DNA of 64,000 nt from NCBI GenBank assembly GCA_009760855.2, contig WPIO01000232.1:124001-188000 (forward strand), written 5' to 3'. Under the pieces are notes generated by a model. It searched no databases, was not told the origin of the DNA, and was given only the letters and a program-made list of their open reading frames with translations. The position numbers and the translations under genes were made by a program. The stretch's first letter is position 1, and each line of letters begins with the position of its first letter. The DNA is from Cristatella mucedo. Taxonomy: Eukaryota; Bryozoa; Phylactolaemata; Cristatellidae. Positions 21,203 to 33,561 of the stretch are shown here, piece after piece.

Positions 21203-23216
21203 CCAGCTAGCAATCAGATGCTGCCCTAAGGTCGAGCCAGAAGAACTCGGTCGCATGAACGTCGTCCAAGCACGGTCAAGCAAACTCGGGCAAAAGCAGC
21301 TCCAGCTCCAACGTGGGCGTGGGTGGTCTGCATCAGCACTCGTCAGCACTCGGGGCCGGCACCGCCGCAGGCCGACATTCAGCAAAAACGGCAGTCAACT
21401 CATAAGCCAGCCAGTGGTCAGCATTTGGCTAGAGGTCGGCAAGAAGGCTGAGCAGACGATAGCTCTCGCGTCACCCGGGCCTCAAGTCAGCAGGCAGCAA
21501 GTCTCGATTGTTCTCAGTTGAAAACACTGCACTGCAGGCTTCGCTCAAGCTGAAACGTCGGCTCAAGCTGAAACGTCGTTGTAGCCACTAACTAACTACC
21601 TACTCAACAGCTTAGCAAACAGCCTGCTACTAGCAGTGACCAGCAGTTAGAAACAGGCTGCAAGGTCCACCCCATTGGTTGGCCAGGCATCGACAAGTGA
21701 CTAGGCAGAGACGAGCTAGCTTGCAAGAGCTATCCTACCACGATTATCCTGACTGCATCGAGTGGCAGGACACACGCTGCTAGTGCTCAGCTGATACTTC
21801 GACGTGTGAGGGAGTCCGTCGTATTTGCTCGGAAACCTGCCGAGACAGCTCTGATTCGAGTCAGCTGTCTCGTGTCACACAATTGCAAACATCGACTCGT
21901 TCGACCACTATATCACCGATGGCTTACAGCCAGGCATCTATCTGACCAGCAAGCACGGTAACCATACGAGATCACTGATAAAGCCTTGTCGGACTATAGT
22001 AATTACTAGGGGGATGGCTGGCATCCTCACCACCGGCAGGGGGGTGGTCCTAGCAAGGGACAATCAATGTACAATGGCGGATGAGTAGGACAGATCCATA
22101 TTACAGAGCATTGTCATTCACCCGAAGCAGCACAGGGGAGGTTGGAATTGATGGTAGCCAGAGTCAGTCAACTGCATATAGGTGTCCTAAACTTGCTCAA
22201 AGCAGACCCTCCAAGGTGGTTCTGACATTATTAGCTGGGCCACGATCATCAGATGGTTGTTGGTGTGTGGGTGATGTTGCAGGTCAGTTGGGTTGTCATC
22301 AACGAGGCCGAAAAGTAGTTCTGGCAGGGCTCATCTACGAAAAATTTCTCCCCTTCTGATTGGTGGATGCTCTCGATCACCAGAAGCCACTACGTCGAGG
22401 CACACGGGGAAGTGGAAGGAGGCACGGGGGGGGGGGGGGGCAGTTTTTAGCCTTCAAATGCCAGGCTTATCGGCAATCCACTTCCAGAGGACAATGCTGC
22501 TAAAGAAGTGCAAGCCTGAGTGCTAGGCATGAACTCGGGCGAATCCTTGAGCTAATCGGCTCTGGGGAATTACAAGCGAATAACCACACCCACCCCCTCC
22601 CAATTGAGCTGTGTGCAGTCGAGATGTGGAGTGGATTAGGGTAGCATTGTCGCTTCTGTGCATTCATCCCACCCTCCTCATCTTTGCGCCGTAAGCTAAG
22701 TTCGCAGGCTCCCACAAAGGTAGGAAAAGGATGTCTCGTCTCCAAACAGCTGGCAGTGCAGTGGCATCTACGTTTGCTCACACTCTGCGTCCAAGCGGCA
22801 GTACATAATAGAGGTTGAACACGGATGGTGCACTTAAGCTCTGATGTTTGCCTCCTCTCAGGCCACAATGCTTAGCTATTCAGCAGCCCTCCTCCCCCCA
22901 CTAGAGCAGCTGGGTGTCAGGTAGTACATAATGCAAATGTGATGGAGCCCTCTGACGCAAGCTGGATACATGTAAATTGCAGAACAGTAGCAGCAGCACG
23001 GGAACATCAGCAGCGGAATACATCACACCACAACTCCACAGCCGATGTATCACAGCTTGCCAAGAGTTTCTGCTTATATTCTCTTTGGCTGGCTGTACAT
23101 GGCGCTTAGAAACTTGACCTGTAGAAACAGGATGTCCGACCAATGACAAGAGATGCCAATAGTGCAAGTGCTCCCAAGAAAGTACATACATACAAATGAG
23201 GGAGAGAGATGAATGG

Positions 23217-23220
<4 letters not shown>

Positions 23221-23289
<69 letters not shown>
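23221..23289. repeat. (GA)n microsatellite
   Basis: About 69 bp of GA repeats in intron 1. Confidence 0.95.
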
Positions 23290-23296
<7 letters not shown>

Positions 23297-23534
23297 GGAT
23301 CAGCAAGATATTGTTAGCACACCACAGCAGCAGCTGCTGCTGCATTATAGCAGCCGTTGGAGTGGTAGCTAATCACCCAACCCCCTCCTGAGGGTTTGTG
23401 AACAAATTGAGCTATTAAGCAGATGGTGGTTATCTTGGGCTCAAGCGCATGCTCAAATAAATGCAGCCAGTGAGGAGGTCCCCACCCTTCCTGCCTTCAA
23501 CACCTGCATACAAGGCATATTGAGCTCTGCGTGT

Positions 23535-23630
23535 ACATAATAATAATAATAGCAATACGGTGTACAGCACCCTAACAGAACTCAGTCTCTACCAGGGCAA
23601 TTAACAACTCGTTGCAAGAGAATTCCAAAG
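23535..23630 (-). mobile_element. Divergent LINE-B 3' tail
   Basis: An ATAATAATAATA start, then CACCCTAACAGAACTCAGTC and TCTACCAGGGC, recalls the reverse complement of the LINE-B terminus. Old and short. Confidence 0.4.
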
Positions 23631-24412
23631 GGTTGATGACATGCACGGTATCAAGCATTCAAAAGCAAGCTATAATTATGCTTGGTATGCTCAACCAACC
23701 ATAAAAAACCTCGCCTCCTGCCCCCCCCCCACTACATGCCAGTTAGTAACACTTCTGCATAGTAGTAGGCACGGTATGATGCAAATGCGCACGTGCAATA
23801 GGAAACCGTAACATAAAACAAAGTCACGGAGGCGAAAGATCTGAAAGGCTGATCGGAACTGACATGCCTTAAGCTGAGACACAAAAGGCGACAGGTCAAT
23901 CACAAGTAGTGACAGCAGCCAAAGGCAAGTTCCAGAATTTCGGTGCCTAAGGACTAAGGGCTCGGTCGCCAGAGCGATTTCAATTTAGTGCAAGGGATGC
24001 TTTACAAGGCAGGCAGCAACTGCTGCCTGAAGCTATGGAGCATCCATCGGGTGGAGAAAAATGCTGCCGGTGGCCAAAATCTCGGTGCTCTAATTAAAAT
24101 GCCAATTGCTAGCTAAGCAGTCTGGTGTGAATGGCTCGGCAATTGCGATCTGACGCCAGACCACAGACGTAATGCTGTTAATTCCGGTGCGACATCGACA
24201 GCCCAAAACAGCACTAGCATGTGGGCACGATCAGGTGTGTGAGAGAGAGAGAGAGAGCCAGGGGGAGACAGGGACAGGTTGAGCCACAGCCAGAGGGAGG
24301 GGCGAGCGATGTAAATGGAGATAAGGGATGAAGAAGAATACAGAGGCACGGAGACAGATGAAGTGCGAATGAAAGAAGACGTGGCGTGCAGTCAGGCAAA
24401 CGGACACTCGCA

Positions 24413-24415
24413 TGA

Positions 24416-24510
<95 letters not shown>
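24413..24510. repeat. (GA)n microsatellite
   Basis: Nearly 100 bp of GA repeats, the longest in the window; a shorter GA stretch lies at 24,240-24,257. Confidence 0.95.
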
Positions 24511-24512
<2 letters not shown>

Positions 24513-26538
24513 CTCGAAAGTGGGAGTGTGGGGGGACAGATGCAGAGGCATGGCGAGGACAGTATGCTGCAGCAGTCCGGAAAGCTGGGACTACATTAGC
24601 CAGCTGCTGCTGCTACTGCTGCTAGGCATCGCCGGGCTGCAGCTCGGGCTACCGATTAATTTAAACGCAGCACCACAATTACACTTGCAAATCAGAGCCA
24701 AAATGAATATGCCCAAAAATTACTAGGGAACCTAAGTGGGCTGAATCACTACCCAGGCTGCTATAGTGCGTCCTTGACTCGAAGAATGTGGGCAGCCTGC
24801 AAGCGCTGCTTGCGGCTCATTTGAGTGGCCTCCGGTCACGTCGGCAGCAAGATCAATCGCCTCTTGGTGGCACCTCGAACAGGCACAGCAGCAGCAGCAG
24901 CAGCTTCATACGGCTAGCAGGGCTAGCACGGGCAGGCCGAGTCTGTACAGGCTTTAGTTCTGGACACGTGGCTTGTACCAATCAATGCACACCGCGTGTC
25001 CAGCAGGCTCAAAGGCTGCTACACGCCGAGCTGAGTTGGAGCAGACACCAACCAGCCATGGCCAGCAATGTATCGCAGAGTTGGGCTATCAAAAATTGAG
25101 CCATTGCCCGGGCTGCACGGGCACAGCCACGTCAGACAGCTGCTGCTTTACGTTTCACTCAAGCGATCTAAAATCCGGCAGCTGAAGAACTCGGGAGGTC
25201 GAACTCCCACGTCGAAAAAGTCGAGCCTCGTGCTTCGGCCAATTTCGGCCAAACGTTTTCCTTTTTGGCAACTCCGGAACAGTAAACAGTTCGTTTAAAC
25301 TGTGTGGCCGTCTGCAGGCCACACCGTCCGGCCGGCAGCCAGCCGAAAGGTCCGGCCGACCAGGTGTAGGGGCCGCCGGTGCAGCAGCAGCTGGCATCAG
25401 GCTGCGTGGGAGCAGGTGCCAAGCCAGCGAGAGAACGCCTCCTCAGCTTCTCTCGCCCCAGCTTCTCTCGCTGGCTAGTCAGACAGCAGGGCAGGCAGGG
25501 ACTGGGGGGGGGGTCGGAGCTGGCTGGCTTCGTGGGGGGTGGGTGGGTAAGAGAGGAAATGGAGAGGGTGTTCGTGTCACAGCAGGTGCCAGCTGCGGTG
25601 GGGACGATAGCACTGAGAGAGCAGACGCTGCCACCGAACGGTTGAGGAAAATGAATTTCCCGAGAAAAAGGAGGAGAGCAAGAAAGCTGCCAGTTGACTG
25701 ACACCCACTAAAAGCCAAACTGTTGAAAGGGGGCTGAGCATTCTCGTTTCGTGGAGAGGATGGTAAGTACACGTCTGAACTCTGAACGACAATCCCAACT
25801 GAGGCCAGGGCCCCCCAGAAGTCAGGCCAGGGCCCCCCAACCTTATGCTTTGCCACAGTGTAGGCCTGGCGATGGTGGGGAGTGGCAGAATAGAGAGGAC
25901 TGGCTCGTGCTGGGTAGCCAGCCGTGGCAGCACGCTGCCCTCGGAAGAAAAGAACAGGCCGGCGCCAGAATGGCTGACTGGCTTCGTGCACCGGACGCTT
26001 GCGGCTCCAGCAGTCACCTACAGAGACTGGCCAATGGCCAATGGCCCGGCGCGACCTGCAGCAGCAGCAGCAGGTCTTCGAAGACCACGGTCGCTTAGCC
26101 GCTCGTGGAATACATGGATGGACAAGAATACGTTTCCGGAAAATTTCCAGTCAGGGTTCAAGCGAGGCACCAGTGCACCTCACACTACTTTTACTTTGCT
26201 TCGGCCAGCAGCAGGGTTGCTTCAGGGCTCGGGTCCGAGACTCGGGACCGCGCTGCTGCCTGCTGCCGAGTAGCACGTCTGGCTAGGACCAAGTGGCCAA
26301 GAGAACGAACAAGGCAGAGAGCATCGACTCTGTCGTTCGGTTTGCTGCTTGGCAGGCCTGCTCAGCGAAAGCAGTCCACCGCCGTGCGTGCAGCTACAGC
26401 ATACAAGAGGCTCCCTTCACAGAGACTGCCTCACAAAGAGCCCTCAGCTCGGCCGAAAGCTGCTTGCAGTCGATGCTTCTGATGATCTAGAAGCATCGAT
26501 TCGTGCATTTCCCCCCCCCCCCACTTTCTGTCTGCCTT

Positions 26539-26540
<2 letters not shown>

Positions 26541-26622
<82 letters not shown>
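26541..26622. repeat. (CT)n microsatellite
   Basis: About 82 bp of CT repeats, just after a C-run at 26,511. Confidence 0.95.
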
Positions 26623-26624
<2 letters not shown>

Positions 26625-27999
26625 CACAGAATCAATCCACTTCGGTGGCTTCTGTCTGAACTACGCAGACAATACATAAGGTACATTTGACCCTGCCAAA
26701 GCAATCTTGACAACAACCACAGTCGGCCCTTACTGCGGTGCCCTTGAAATTAGTAAAGTAATGAACCAATGCCCTTATCGCCATGGCAAGGTGTGACCAG
26801 AGTCTTGTGGTATTTGAACGAGTGCTGGCTCATAGCACCGAAAGGCCTCTGCCTGAGGTCCGGACTTGCCGAGCAGCAGGTTACAGCTGCATTTCGAGAC
26901 AGCAGCAGCATTTCCGACTAACTTGCCGGCAATTTACTCTGGATTCATTGGAAATCGCTCGCTGCTGAGGCAGAGCGGCTGGAGTTGCTCTGTTGAGCGC
27001 TTATGACACATTCGAAGGCAAGATTGCCTCGAGGCAATTGTCTGCTAATTCTGGGCTGAACCATGCAAATTAGCTGAGGCTGCCTGCGAGAATGAGCTGC
27101 AATACAACAGATCCGGGCGTCGGGTCACAAGAGCCTTGCAGCTGACGCTCAAAAAGTCCAGCAGAAAGCAACAGAGAATGAGTACTGGAGGCAGGCCGCG
27201 AATAATGGCCATGCCGTCGCTAGTGGCAAAGCTAAGCCGAAGCAAGACGATTAGTCATCGGCGAACTCGGTTCACAGTCCATCGACAGAGTGTGGCAGCT
27301 TCGGTACGCTGCACAAGATTCGTGCCAGCCACCGAGGCATCGCCTCGAGGCCCTTGTCATCTCTTCAAGCGATCAGCAAGTGTACCGGGGAGAAGAATGT
27401 CTGGCCGACTGTCTGCAGCCCCTGCAGCAGCTGGAAATAGAGCAGACGCACGAGAGGAGGGCCGACTGCTACGAGCTCTAGCCTACCAAGGCTGCCTCCT
27501 TTCTGCAGCCTAACCAAGAATAGCACAGGTGTGCGTGTGCTCCAGTCAATTACGACCACTGCAGGGAGGGGGGGAGGAGGTCATGAGGAGAGCTGCTGCA
27601 CACCAGCTGCCACCACTTCCCGACCGCACGGTAATTGAGATGACACGGTCAACGGCGTATTGTCAAACGAGCTAATATTGAGGCTATTGAGACAACGGTG
27701 GCGTTATCTCGGTCGGTCCTCGACATTGGCCCCGCCGAGCCATAGCCCTCCTACACAGGAACGTAGAGCCACGCCGAGCCATAGCCCTCCAGACTGCATT
27801 CATGATCCATCCATCGAGAGACTCCAGGCTATGCTGTCTCAGCCGGCACGATCAGCACTCGCTGCTGCAGACTCGGCCGAACCCACCTCTCTCAGCCGGC
27901 AGCCAGCAAGCTGGGACGAGCGAATTTTGCATTCGCTGATGTAACTATGTAAGGCCCACTTCCACAGGTTACAGCGGTCACCACGCCTCTCCATATATC

Positions 28000-28086
28000 T
28001 ACATACATATACATATTATATATATACATATTACATATATACATATACATATATATATATATTATATATATATATATATATATATC
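28000..28086. repeat. (AT)-rich tract in intron 1
   Basis: TATA/CATA repeats about 310 bp inside the intron 1 donor, an abrupt AT-rich block next to the CpG-dense segment. Confidence 0.9.
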
Positions 28087-28149
28087 CCTTGCTCTCTTCA
28101 TAGGTGACCGAGCTCAATTAAAAGTCCACAAGTCCTCAGCAGTCACTAC

Positions 28150-31100
28150 GCTAGAGGCAAGCGCTCAAGCTTCCGTTCATACGCTCCTCGCCCCATCCAC
28201 CCATTCGCATTGCAGCGGCTCAGCGAGGTGGAGCGAATTCCGAACGCGAACAGCAATCGCAGGCACCGAACAATCGGGGACCGTCCCCGCAGGGTCGATC
28301 GCCTGCCGATATCGGGCCATCGCCGACCGCGTTCAAGTGGCGACCGCCTTCGGCACAAACCGGCGGACCGTCTTGGAGCAACAAAAGGCCGCGTTACCTT
28401 AGCGAACGTCGGCGGCACGCGGGGTTCGTCTTTCACAATGACGCCGCCGCCGCCGGAGCCGGCTGCTGCTGCGGCAGCCGCCGCCGCCGGAGGGTTGTTG
28501 CCACTGCTGCTGCAGCCCTCCGATGCCCCTTGTCTGGCTGCCGAAGATGGCGCCGCGGCCGACACGGCCGGTGGCTGCATGGTCGGTGGCTTCTCGTCCA
28601 GCTGGCAGCTCATTATGGATGACTAATGTTTGAGCACCTTACCACCTGAAGAATAGGCAACGTCAACCGGCTGAACGAAAGCCGAGGCGCCTGCTACCGG
28701 ACCGAGGCTACCGTGCCAGAGATGCGCCCGACGGCAGCCGCGCTACGACGCGAATGTCGCCCAGTGGCCGAAACGCAGGCGCCTGCCTGGCTGGCTGGCT
28801 GGACCGACCGATGTGCACCGACGCGATCGGGCGCCGATTCCTCCGCCGAGTCGCCGGGCGCCAGCGGCAGTGAGCTAGCTGCGGCTGCACGGCAGCCAGG
28901 GCGAACAGCTAGCTGGCCGTCCGCCTTCGAGTGTATATGGGTCCGCACACACCCCCACCCACCCTTACCCGCCGTCGAGTATATGCCACCACCAATTCTC
29001 CCGCCTGCCCGCCCGCCAAGCCAGACCGTCCAGGGCCGCGAGCTGGCGGCGAGGGTGGCCGCCCTGCCACGCCAAGCCGTCGCGACGACGTTCCGCCGAC
29101 GCGACCGCAGTCAGCCACTGCGAGTAACGGCGGTGAAGATTCGAAAAGCCTGCCTATACTCGTAATGGAACCCAGCGAAGCTAAACTCGCAACAACAAAA
29201 AGCATGGGAACTCGGGCGCCGGCTCCCATTAGTGCACAAAAGGGCATCTCTGTTCAGCGCCCACGCCCGCCGCGGGCGCCGGGCCGCGACGTGAGAAGTC
29301 GCAGCCCGGCGGCGTACTCGCAGGGCTTGCGCGAACTCGGCGGCGGTGGCCGAACCGCGGCAGCGGCCGCCGCCGAAGTTCGAAGCGCCGCGGTAAGTGC
29401 CCGCCCGCCCGCCCGCGGGCCTCACCTGGACGCCTTCTCAACGGTCGCGACGAGCAACCCGCGCGCGCTGACCTATCAGCCCCCGAGCCGTCTGCCGCCA
29501 CCGAAGGGAGGAAGGCGAGAGAGCGGGCACTGCGTCCGGTCCGGGCCGACTGTCGCGACTCACCTGCCCTAACGCATCTCCTTCTCGACCGGAGACGGTA
29601 GGCTTGCCACCGCCTCTGCCGCCGGTTCAGCGCGTCGCGGCCGCGGCCGGGTTTCGGGGCGCGTACAGGGGGCGCCGGCCATCGCGCGGTTGTCAGGCAC
29701 GGCTGCGTGCCCTCGTGGACAGGGCGGGGCGACGGCGCGATTAGGGGCACGGCTAGCGTGGACCAAGCGCGCGCTCTCGTAGGCGGGTGCGACCGCAGCA
29801 AGCTAAACAACCGCTGCCGCTGCACCGGCGGACCCCTGCTTCCGGCGAGCCAGCAAGTCGGCCGCGGGGCGGAGGGCGGCCAAGCCGGGCGGGTGGCCGC
29901 GCGCGCGCGTGCGTGAGGGCCACATGCGAGACCGTCGTTGGCCGCAGAGGCGCCGCCGTGCGCCGTGGGCGGTGGCGGCGACACAGCCGCCGCCATCGGC
30001 CGCTGGCGAAACGGCGGCAGTTCGGATCGCGGCGCGCGCGTCGGACGCGCGAGCCGGATGACGGCAAAGACGGGGCGCAGGACGCGCGGGCAGCACAAAG
30101 ACCTGGCCCGCCATGCAGGCGACGCTAGGCGGTCCTCGCGCGAGCTCCAGTGCCGGTCGGCGCGCGACCGCTCGCTTCGCGTGCTACGCCACGTACCTAG
30201 CTCGATGTGCGATGTCGCAGGCGACGGCGACGATGCTAGCACTACGACGCCAGACGAGAGCGGAGGCCCCGTGGGCGCCAACGTTCGCCCACCGGCTGCT
30301 AATGAGCTAACCGCCTATCTCAAGAATGAAGTGGGCGCCCCCTGCGCGCGGCTCGCTGCGCGCAGCCACAGATGAGGAGATAACTCCAGCGGAAGCCGAG
30401 ACCGCCCGCAGGCCGCCCATAGGCCGGCGGGCATTCCGCGTCGTTCGCGTTCCGCCGCCGCATGACGACAGCATGCCGGTGGCGGCGGTGGCGGCGGTGG
30501 CGGTCTGGGCGATTACTCAGTTGCGTCGGTGCTCGAGAGCAACATCTTTGCCGATCGCCTTTTTCGGCGTTCAGCCGCGGCGCTCGCCCGAGGCTCGGGC
30601 GCGCTCGCTACGCTAGCAAGTGCTCGCAGGCGATGACGCACCGCTGCGCGGCAGCCAGTTCGTGGAGCGCAGGTTGAATCAGGGCGCCGCTGGAGCGCGA
30701 ACAGCGAGCCTCGGCAGGCCGCGCGTCGCGGCTGCGAACGTCGCCGGCGAGCGCTGGCAGCGGTCCCGGCTTACCTCCCGTCCGTCATAGCGGCCCGCCG
30801 CCCGTCGCTGACGTACCGGCGTGCGGCGGCAGCAATTCTTCGACTTGTCGTCTTAATCGTATCAATGCGGAATAATTTAATCGCTAAAATAGCGAGCCGA
30901 GCTCGCGCGATTTTCTTAATTAGTCCAAGTAATTGCGACCGTTCACCGGCTTTGTCCGGCCGCGGTCTCAGCAGCCGCCGCCGCCGCCGCCCTATCCCGA
31001 CGCTGCGCACGCGGCGCCGCAGAACCGGCGTCGGTCGACTGTCGCGTCGGCCCGGAGCGGCGGCGGAAATTCGTCGCGCGTCGCGCCGCTCGGCAGACTC

Positions 31101-31420
31101 TGCGTCCGATGCAGCTGTGTGCGCGGCACCAGTGCGGATGAGATGAGCGGACGGACAGTCTACGGCAGAGCGATGCCGCGGCGAGCGATGCTGCCATCTG
31201 TCGAGGCCACCGCCGCGCACCGCCCGGCGGCGACCGCTGAGCGAGCGCCGACGCCGCCGCCGCCGCATTCAACCGATGCCGGCACCGCGGCGAGGCACGC
31301 GCGCTAGCCCTCGCGCGCTTCGGCGCGTCCGTCTCCGTTTGGTCCGCGGCAGCGAAAACGTGAGCGGAGCCGAGAGAGGCGCTCGTCAGGCAGTGCGTTA
31401 CCGTGGGGGCGGGACGGGCG
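28150..31420 (-). promoter_or_regulatory. CpG-dense promoter-like segment upstream of exon 1
   Basis: About 3.2 kb of very GC-rich DNA with CG dinucleotides at high density (for example 29,580-30,240 and 30,960-31,400), in sharp contrast to the CpG-poor introns to its left and most of the repeat-rich DNA to its right. The start codon of the host gene is near its left edge, so it probably holds the transcription start. Long open frames occur on both strands here (for example 28,931-29,572 plus and 30,281-29,229 minus), but they overlap each other and are Arg/Ala/Pro-rich, as expected from composition alone. No TATA box position can be defended. A divergent plus-strand transcript is possible but no coding exon supports one. 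Confidence 0.6.
28398..28613 (-). CDS. Exon 1 of MEIS/PREP-like regulator gene
   Basis: First recognisable coding exon of the minus-strand host gene, 72 codons. The start ATG at 28,613 has A at -3 and an in-frame TAG a few codons upstream, so it is the first Met of this frame. It begins MSCQLDEKPPTMQ, continues with Ser/Ala-rich sequence and a run of nine alanines plus glycines, and ends VIVKDEPRVPPTFAK. VKDE fits the psi-K-x-E sumoylation consensus, which is common in transcription regulators (inference). The 3' border reads AAG|GTAACG, a good splice donor, and the exon ends in phase 0, matching the phase-0 acceptor at 19,023. It lies at the edge of a CpG-dense segment, as expected for a first coding exon. 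A spliced 5' UTR exon further right cannot be excluded. Use of this exon with exon 2 is inferred from phase, strand and composition, not from transcripts. Confidence 0.65.
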
Positions 31421-31446
31421 GGCGGGACGGGCAGCTTCCGTGTCGT

Positions 31447-31672
31447 CGGTAATAATAATAAGAAGAAGAATACATTCGCATAGCCCCCTCAGGGAACTGA
31501 ATCTCTTTCTAGGCGCCATATCGATGCTGTACAGAAAGCATTATCTCAAACGATTGGCGGTAACATCAGCAAGCAGCAGGCAGAGAGTAAGCAGGTACGC
31601 GCACACGAAAGACGAATCGCAGAGATCCGCCAAATACTGCGAGCAGGTGCGTTTAAAGCAGGTGCTTTCATA
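31447..31672 (-). mobile_element. LINE-B 3' fragment
   Basis: The reverse-complement end is present: AATAATAATAAG, CCCCCTCAGGGAACTGAATC and TCTTTCTAGGCGC, followed by CACACGAAAGACGAATCGCA, as in other LINE-B copies. It marks the right edge of the CpG-dense segment. Confidence 0.75.
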
Positions 31673-32639
31673 GTGGCTGCATATAGTGTTTACAGAGAGT
31701 CACCGGTCTACGGTCCTCCACACCCTCGAGCTCAGCGACGGATTGCCGCACTGACGGCAAAGTCGCCTACAGCCAATGGGAATTTCTGCGACGCCGCTTC
31801 GCCGCCCGCCATCGCATCGTCGACGAGGAGCTTCCGGCGGAAAAGCCTCCCATGGCATGCAGAGATAATCGAGGCGGCTGTCGGAGTTTCCGGGATGACC
31901 ATGACCGAGGAGCGCCCGCGGCGTCCAGTCAGCGCTACCGCCGCCGCTCTCCGCCTTTGTGCAGGAAAGTCGTTCGCGACGCCTGCGCTTTTGGAGATGT
32001 GGCGGTCAGCAGCCTTCTCGAGGGCGTCCTCGTTGTTGTCAAGCAGGGCGGGCGACGTCTGCGATGATCGCCGCGGTTTCTTCGTCGGCAGCTAGGTCCG
32101 GCCGGAGCAGGCTGTCGCAAGCGTCGACGCGCCTCCTAATGGTCGCCAGCTGTCGCACGCGGTCCAGAATGGCGGCAACGAAACGGTTCAGGACAAAGTC
32201 ACAGCGACTCATTGACAGGCAGATTGCTGCTACAACCGAGCGACTAGGGTCAGGCTCGCACTCTAATACCTCATCGTAAGGCGTACAGGCTGTACGTTAA
32301 TCTCATTGCAAACGTAGTTATATCTCGTGAAGCTCATAAGCCGAAGCTTATAGCGGCCATTTCATAAGCCGTCCTCAGTTCAAAGTCTGCGGCCGAGTTC
32401 GTGCTGCGTAACCGCTGGGGATTCCAATTTGACCTTGCGGAGCATGCAACTGCCGGAAGCCGTTGCCCACCTTATCCTTAGGCAGCGGACGCTCGGCGCT
32501 GCACGACCTGGCGGTACACGACGGTCGCTCGCCACAGAGCCAGTCGTAATTTACAGACAGAGCAAACGACGCTAACTACTTATTAGCGGAACAGCGAAAA
32601 GCTCGAGGAGGCGAGCCCAACAAACGCGTCGGAGAGAGG
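31673..32639. other. Non-coding stretch, nothing recognised
   Basis: Unique-looking, moderately CpG-rich DNA. Plus-strand frames of 140 and 106 codons overlap minus-strand frames and show no domain. Confidence 0.35.
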
Positions 32640-33561
32640 GCGTAGCTAATGTTATGTAATGTCATGTATCTCCGTCTGTAACTTCACAAAGTCATAAAGA
32701 CCACGTGGGTGTTAAGCAGGAGAGTTTTGTATAGCGCACTCACAGCCTAAGCGGCTTTCGGTACGCATTCGGTAGCCAACACACTTCGTCTCACGCAACA
32801 TAGAGAAAGTGGGAAGCATAGCAGAGTCAGGAGAGCAGTTGAGGTAGTGAGTGGCATGGAAGTAGCAGCTCAGGACCGCCGAAAAAGATGTGCCACAGTC
32901 GGCAATAGGAGAGTAGTTGTCGTTGCGTAAGAATTGTGAAAGCGAGTTCCACAGTCCGGGACCTGCAGAGCTAAAGCTTCTGTCGCCAACTGTCTTTAAG
33001 CGGAGGAATGGGACAGCTAATTTATTGTCCACACAGGACCTGGGGGCGCGAACAGGCTGAAACTGGAGCAGCAGTTCAGCTAGGTACGAAGGAGCCAAGC
33101 CGTGGTGGGCCTTGTGGGTCAGCGTAAGAACATGGCTCTGTATCCGCTGCTCAACCGGCATCCATTCTAGCTCTTTTAGCAAAGGAGACACGTGCTCAAA
33201 CCTCTGGGACTTGAAGACTAGCCTTGCAGCCATATTCATAGTCAGATGCAGTGGCCTAAATGCTTTCTTCGGTAGCCCAGCCAAAAGGGAATTGCAATAA
33301 TCAAGCCGAGACAGAGCTAACGAGCTAGTCAAATTTTTTGCAAGCCACTGTGGGAGACAGCTCCTAATCTTGGATAAGGATCGGACGTGATGGCTAGCTG
33401 TAGAAGCTATATTCTGAATGAAACTTTGTAAATGTAGGTAGCTGTCGAAAACGACACCTACATTTCGAGCACGTAGTGATGGTCGCACAACAGCATCACC
33501 TATTAGAAGAGCAAAGCCTTTTAATCCAGCCACGCGCTTAGGGTGTCCTATGAGCAGCAGC
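32640..33561 (-). mobile_element. LINE-A 5'-truncated copy with RT C-terminal ORF
   Basis: The minus-strand frame 33,533-32,712 (273 codons) starts MAGLKGFALLIGDAVVRPS and ends in the window copy's typical C-terminal region (FSSAGPGLWNSLSQFLRND). It matches the plus-strand copy at 44.87-45.76 kb almost residue for residue, including ARLVFKSQRFEHVSPLLKEL. This is the post-RT part of a CR1/L2-group ORF2. The frame is intact over its whole length, unlike the longer copy, so the insertion is young. The 5' truncation point is near 33,561 and the 3' end near 32,640 shows an ATGTAATGTCATGTAT-type tail. Confidence 0.9.

Larger units (their letters stand above)
19024..28397 (-). other. Intron 1 of the MEIS-like gene
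   Basis: About 9.4 kb between the phase-0 donor at 28,397 and the acceptor ending at 19,024. It contains several GA/CT tracts, a (CAG)26 array, an (AT)n block just inside the donor, C/G homopolymer runs near 19,844, 21,112, 22,428, 23,720, 25,506 and 26,511, and a short LINE-B-like tail near 23.5 kb. I found no further exon with paired splice sites, but a short phase-0 exon could be missed. Small open frames here mostly come from simple repeats. Confidence 0.6.

Noticed and set aside
21083-21385. Poly-Cys/poly-Ala proteins
   Set aside because: They are translations of the (CAG)26 array in an intron; no splice borders.
29229-30281. 350-codon minus-strand open frame, with overlapping frames on the plus strand
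   Set aside because: Arg/Ala/Pro-rich in all frames, as expected where GC content is extreme and stops are rare. No domain, no splice sites tied to it.
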